The notes below the pieces were generated by a model, which was not told where the DNA came from, did no database searches, and was given only the letters and a program-made list of their open reading frames with translations. The position numbers and the translations under genes were made by a program. From positions 248,001 through 312,000 of the forward strand of contig NZ_JAHKRM010000009.1 of the NCBI RefSeq assembly GCF_019396345.1: a stretch of DNA of 64,000 nt, read 5' to 3'. Source of the stretch: Nonomuraea guangzhouensis (GTDB lineage Bacteria > Actinomycetota > Actinomycetes > Streptosporangiales > Streptosporangiaceae). Below are positions 60,931 to 64,000 of this stretch, one piece after another; the first letter of the stretch is position 1, and every line of letters starts with the position of its first letter.

Positions 60931-61704
60931 TCAGAGGAAAACGCGAGCAATGTCAAGCCACTTGTCCGCGTCCTCACCGACTGCTGTGAGGTCGGTCTCG
61001 GCTCGGGACCTGCGTTGGGTGACTCGAAGGCAGAAGTCCAAGGCACTCCCCTGAACCCGTTGCCTGGCATCTTCTGGCCCCCATGCCCAGGATTGGCCGT
61101 CGGGACCGGTCAGCTCGACACGGAACGGCTCTGCCGGACCAGGCAATTGGGCAGCGTAGAACGACAGCTCTCGCCCGACCACTCCCAACGAGGCCACATG
61201 CTGGAGCCGACCCGTCGGACGCCGCGAGACACCCAGCGCGTCGAAAACGTCCTGCCCGTGAGCCCACGTCTCCATCAGTCGAAGCGGCACCATAAGCGCT
61301 GCGGTCAACTGCGAGCCGTACCACGGAAACCCCTGGTCCAGGGGAAGGTCACGGAGCTCCGCCGCCACCTCGGTTCGACCGGCGCGCCATTGTTCCAGCA
61401 GCACCGATCGCGGTTTGGCCGCTCCCGCTGCGGCGTCGAGATCAGCGTATTGGCTGCCTGCGGCTTCCGCCTGCTTCAGCACAGCGTCGAACGCCTCCGG
61501 AGTCCGAACAGCGATGAGAACGTTCGCATCAGCTGCGGCGAGATGAGCGATCTGGTGGGCGATCGTCCACCCCGCTGCCGGCGTAGGCTTCGACCAATCG
61601 GCCTGCGCTGATACCAGCGCGTCAAGCTCATCACCTTCAGCCACCAAGTCGGGCAGAGCCCGATCGCGCTCTACACCGGACAGGTCAAGGCCATAGTCCA
61701 ACAT
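60931..61704 (-). CDS. Maleylpyruvate isomerase-like (MDMPI N-terminal/TIGR03084-type) protein
   Basis: This is a 257-aa protein. The ATG at 61704 has AAGGTG six bases upstream and is preferred to the GTG at 61719. GWTIAHQIAHLAAAD and METWAHGQDVFDALG carry the His and acidic ligands of the DinB/MDMPI metal-binding helical bundle. The C-terminal part (about 180-255) looks like the sterol-carrier-like domain of these proteins. Relatives include mycothiol-dependent maleylpyruvate isomerase, but function here is uncertain. It is convergent with the phosphotransferase; the 75-base gap has no obvious terminator. Confidence 0.85.
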   Translation of the reverse strand: MLDYGLDLSGVERDRALPDLVAEGDELDALVSAQADWSKPTPAAGWTIAHQIAHLAAADANVLIAVRTPEAFDAVLKQAEAAGSQYADLDAAAGAAKPRSVLLEQWRAGRTEVAAELRDLPLDQGFPWYGSQLTAALMVPLRLMETWAHGQDVFDALGVSRRPTGRLQHVASLGVVGRELSFYAAQLPGPAEPFRVELTGPDGQSWAWGPEDARQRVQGSALDFCLRVTQRRSRAETDLTAVGEDADKWLDIARVFL

Positions 61705-61849
61705 CGGTGTCACCTTCACATTGACAGGTAAAGTTGATCTAGTGTGGTCAGGCTACCTGAGGTTGATCGGGCCCACGCGTCCCCGACACTGCCCCTGACA
61801 GGACTGCGGAGACGGAACGTGGGAGAAGGATCCCCCTATTCTGTAGTCC

Positions 61850-62698
61850 GTGGTGAATCGAGGGCATCCGGCATCGGGGGACGTACGCATCACGCGTGCG
61901 AACGCGCGCTTCCAGCAGTGGCAGGCGCTGCTGGGCAACCGGGCCAAGCGGCAGCGGGCCGGAGAGTTCCTGGTCCAGGGCGTACGCCCGATCAGCCTGG
62001 TGGTCGAGTTCGGCTGGCCGGTGCATGCGCTCATCTACGACGCCGAGCGGCCGCTGTCGAACTGGGCCGAGCAGATACTGAAGGCGGCCGGCGGCGAGCG
62101 GGTGGCCATGGCCCCCGACCTGTTGCGAGAGCTGGGCGGCAAGGACGAGGACATACCCGAGCTGGTGGCGGTGGCCGGGCTGCCGGACGATGAGCTGTCC
62201 CGCATCCAGGTGGGCCCGTCCTTCCTGGGCGCGGTGTTCGACCGGCCGAACAACCCCGGAAACATCGGGACGATGGCGCGCTCACTGGACGCGTTCGGCG
62301 GCTCGGGCCTGATCGTCACCGGCCACGCCGCCGACCCCTATGATCCCCGATCGGTGCGGGCCTCCACCGGGTCGTTGCTGGCGTTGCCGGTGGTGCGGCT
62401 CCACTCTCACCGGGAGGTGCTGGCGTGGGTGGAGCGGCTGCGCGCCCAGGGGCTGCCGCTGACGGTGGTGGGCACCGACGAGAACGGCACCTGCGACGTC
62501 GCCGACCTGGACCTGACCGCCCCCACCCTGCTGGTCATCGGCAACGAGACCACCGGACTGAGCGCGGGATGGCGGCAGGCGTGCGACACGATGGCACGCA
62601 TCCCGATGGCCGGCTCAGCCAGCTCGCTGAACGCCGCCAGCGCGGCGACCGTGGTGTTGTACGAGGCCGCCCGCCAGCGTCGAAGCCACACCGTATGA
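61850..62698 (+). CDS. TrmH/SpoU-family RNA 2'-O-methyltransferase
   Basis: This is a 282-aa SPOUT methyltransferase. The N-terminal substrate-binding domain spans about residues 12-110. The three SpoU motifs are clear: RPNNPGNIGTMARS (about 133-146), LLVIGNETTGLS (about 226-238) and IPMAGSASSLNAASAATVVL (about 249-268). It would methylate a ribose 2'-OH in tRNA or 23S rRNA using SAM. Starts at either of two consecutive GTG codons (61850 or 61853). Some homologues give ribosome-targeting antibiotic resistance, but the sequence lacks any specific indicator of that. Confidence 0.92.
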   Translation: MVNRGHPASGDVRITRANARFQQWQALLGNRAKRQRAGEFLVQGVRPISLVVEFGWPVHALIYDAERPLSNWAEQILKAAGGERVAMAPDLLRELGGKDEDIPELVAVAGLPDDELSRIQVGPSFLGAVFDRPNNPGNIGTMARSLDAFGGSGLIVTGHAADPYDPRSVRASTGSLLALPVVRLHSHREVLAWVERLRAQGLPLTVVGTDENGTCDVADLDLTAPTLLVIGNETTGLSAGWRQACDTMARIPMAGSASSLNAASAATVVLYEAARQRRSHTV

Positions 62699-62733
62699 GC
62701 TTTTCGGCACGCGATCATCAGATCCTGGTCCAT

Positions 62734-62752
62734 CGCCTTTACATTGTAGATT
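62734..62752 (+). promoter_or_regulatory. 19-nt motif shared with the rox upstream region
   Basis: CGCCTTTACATTGTAGATT matches the rox upstream motif (24088-24106) at 18 of 19 positions. It lies 222 bases before the NDH-2-like start and just after the methyltransferase stop, followed by an AT-rich segment TAATAACG. The gap 62699-62973 otherwise holds nothing recognised. Confidence 0.55.
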
Positions 62753-62973
62753 AATAACGACCTAGTCGATCACACGTCGACCGCCCATCCGGGATACCTC
62801 TCGACGAAGGTGGCGCCCGCTCCCCCGGCCCGACTTCATCAGGGCCGGTCACGCACTCGAGGCGGAAGGGGCGGCCCGCCGAGTCCGATGTGCGCTATGT
62901 CTCATCCGCGGGCCGTTACGCGGGGTGCGTGGCCGGTGTCTCCATGCCGAGTCCATCGCACAAGGGAGACATG

Positions 62974-64000
62974 ATGAACGCGAACGTCGAGGTGGTCGTG
63001 GTCGGCGGCGGGTACGGGGGCGTGATGGCGGCCAACCGCCTGGCACGGCGCGATGGCGTGTCGGTGACCCTGGTCAATCGACGTCCCGACTTCGTCGAGC
63101 GGATCCGCCTGCACCAGCTCGTGACCGGCTCCGATGACGCGGTCGAGGGCTTCGGCGAGGTTCTGGGCGGGAACGTCCGGCTGGTGGTCGACGCCGCGAC
63201 CCGGATCGACGCGGCCGCGCGCCGGGTGTCGCTGGCGGGCGGCGGCACGGTCTCGTACGACTACCTCATCTACGCGGTGGGCAGCGGCGCCGCCGATCCC
63301 GGCGTGCCCGGAGCGGCGAAGTTCGCTCATTCGGTGTCGGACCTCGAGGGGGCGAAACGACTGCGGTCGGCGCTGGCCGCGGCGCCCGCGACGGCTCCGG
63401 TGACCGTGGTCGGGGCCGGCCCGACCGGTATAGAGACCGCGGCCGAGCTGGCGGAACTGGGCCGCAAGGTCACCCTGGTCTGCGGCAACGTACTCGGCCC
63501 CTACCTGCATCCCCGGGGCCGCCGCCCGGTCGCCCGACGGCTCGCCGAGCTGGGTGTGACCGTCCTCGAAGGTCCGCGCGCGCGGGTGACGGAAGTGACA
63601 CGCGACGCCGTACAGCTCGACGACGGCCGCGTGCTGCCGAGCGCGGTGACGATCTGGACCGCGGGATTCCGGGTCCCGGACCTGGCCGCCCGCAGCGGGT
63701 TGCGCACCGACACCGAAGGCCGCCTGCTCACCGACGCGACGCTGACCAGTGTGGACGACGTACGCATCGTCGCCGCTGGGGACGCGGCGGCGATGACGGA
63801 CCGGCCATTCCGGATGAGCTGCCAGGCCGCCGTGCAACTGGGCGCGGGGGCCGCCGCTACGATCCTGCGCCGGATCGCGGGGAGAACACCCGCGCCCGTC
63901 CGGTTGATGTTCGCCGGGCAGTGCATCAGCCTCGGTCGGAACGGAGGCGTCACCCAGTTCTCCTACCTGAACGACAGGGCGAACCCGCTTCGCATCAGCG
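62974..64000 (+). CDS. NDH-2-like FAD/NAD(P)-dependent oxidoreductase, partial
   Basis: 342 codons are present; the C-terminus is beyond the window. The ATG at 62974 is preferred to the ATG directly before it because GGGAG then lies five bases upstream. The FAD loop is VVVGGGYGGVMAANRL (about residues 7-22), and the NAD(P)H loop VVGAGPTGIETAAELAELG begins near residue 144. The C-terminal FAD motif VAAGDAAAM is near 265-275. The type is the NADH:quinone oxidoreductase (NDH-2)/ferredoxin-reductase-like family, which feeds electrons to quinones. It carries the same upstream motif as rox. Confidence 0.88.
   Translation, partial: MNANVEVVVVGGGYGGVMAANRLARRDGVSVTLVNRRPDFVERIRLHQLVTGSDDAVEGFGEVLGGNVRLVVDAATRIDAAARRVSLAGGGTVSYDYLIYAVGSGAADPGVPGAAKFAHSVSDLEGAKRLRSALAAAPATAPVTVVGAGPTGIETAAELAELGRKVTLVCGNVLGPYLHPRGRRPVARRLAELGVTVLEGPRARVTEVTRDAVQLDDGRVLPSAVTIWTAGFRVPDLAARSGLRTDTEGRLLTDATLTSVDDVRIVAAGDAAAMTDRPFRMSCQAAVQLGAGAAATILRRIAGRTPAPVRLMFAGQCISLGRNGGVTQFSYLNDRANPLRIS

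Overview
The window reads as chromosome of a high-GC Gram-positive actinomycete, most like the Nonomuraea/Streptosporangiaceae group. The evidence is the extreme third-position GC in nearly every gene, many GTG starts behind GGAGG-type ribosome binding sites, ATGA stop/start overlaps in operons, many TetR/HxlR/AraC one-component regulators, a maleylpyruvate-isomerase-like (mycothiol-type) protein and typical actinobacterial secreted proteins. The genus is inference; no rRNA or tRNA gene was seen.

Layout. 0-4 kb: a redox block with an HxlR regulator, flavin reductase, a glutathionyl-hydroquinone-reductase-like enzyme (cut by the window edge) and a divergent molybdopterin oxidoreductase. 4-9 kb: a TetR repressor with a perfect 10-4-10 operator, divergent from a tightly packed four-gene operon (TIM-barrel isomerase, Gfo/Idh/MocA dehydrogenase, unknown protein, sugar-cation MFS carrier), probably catabolism of a sugar or polyol. 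9-10 kb: an ECF sigma factor with a membrane-anchored partner. 10.4-23.9 kb: a five-gene, 13.4-kb operon divergent from the sigma factor: a DNase I-fold (EEP) protein, three very large proteins without recognised function (1533, 767 and 1178 aa) and a fibre-like 522-aa protein. This is my best candidate for an undescribed system. 24-25.8 kb: a rifampicin-type monooxygenase (rox) behind a short leader ORF and a hairpin. 26-28.3 kb: TetR, a truncated monooxygenase remnant and a DHA2 drug exporter. 28.3-29.3 kb: remains of an SGNH hydrolase and a HerA-like ATPase. 29.4-40.4 kb: a secreted seven-FG-GAP protein followed by a 2800-aa secreted Rhs polymorphic toxin with a C-terminal DNA/RNA nuclease domain and no visible immunity gene.

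40.5-59.1 kb is an accessory stretch where intact small metabolic and regulatory genes alternate with gene remains. The intact genes are a GlxA-type AraC regulator, two paralogous HD proteins, a beta-carbonic anhydrase, two NmrA-type NAD(P)-binding proteins, a DsbA-like protein, an AraC regulator, TetRs, a YdeI-like protein, an alpha/beta hydrolase and two MDR reductases. The remains are of HxlR, a Tn3 resolvase, a Tn3 transposase, AhpD, an alpha/beta hydrolase, a tyrosine recombinase, AraC, SnoaL, MFS, an MBL hydrolase and LspA. Between 51.5 and 59.0 kb at least eight AT-rich sites share the core AYGNTCRTAAT and lie in front of essentially every gene start, including two paralogous TetR genes, so this block looks like one small local regulon.

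59.4-64 kb returns to ordinary chromosome: an APH-type phosphotransferase, a maleylpyruvate-isomerase-like protein, a TrmH/SpoU RNA methyltransferase and the start of an NDH-2-like flavoprotein. The flavoprotein's upstream region carries a 19-nt motif nearly identical to one upstream of rox. No CRISPR array, rRNA, tRNA or intact insertion sequence was found.
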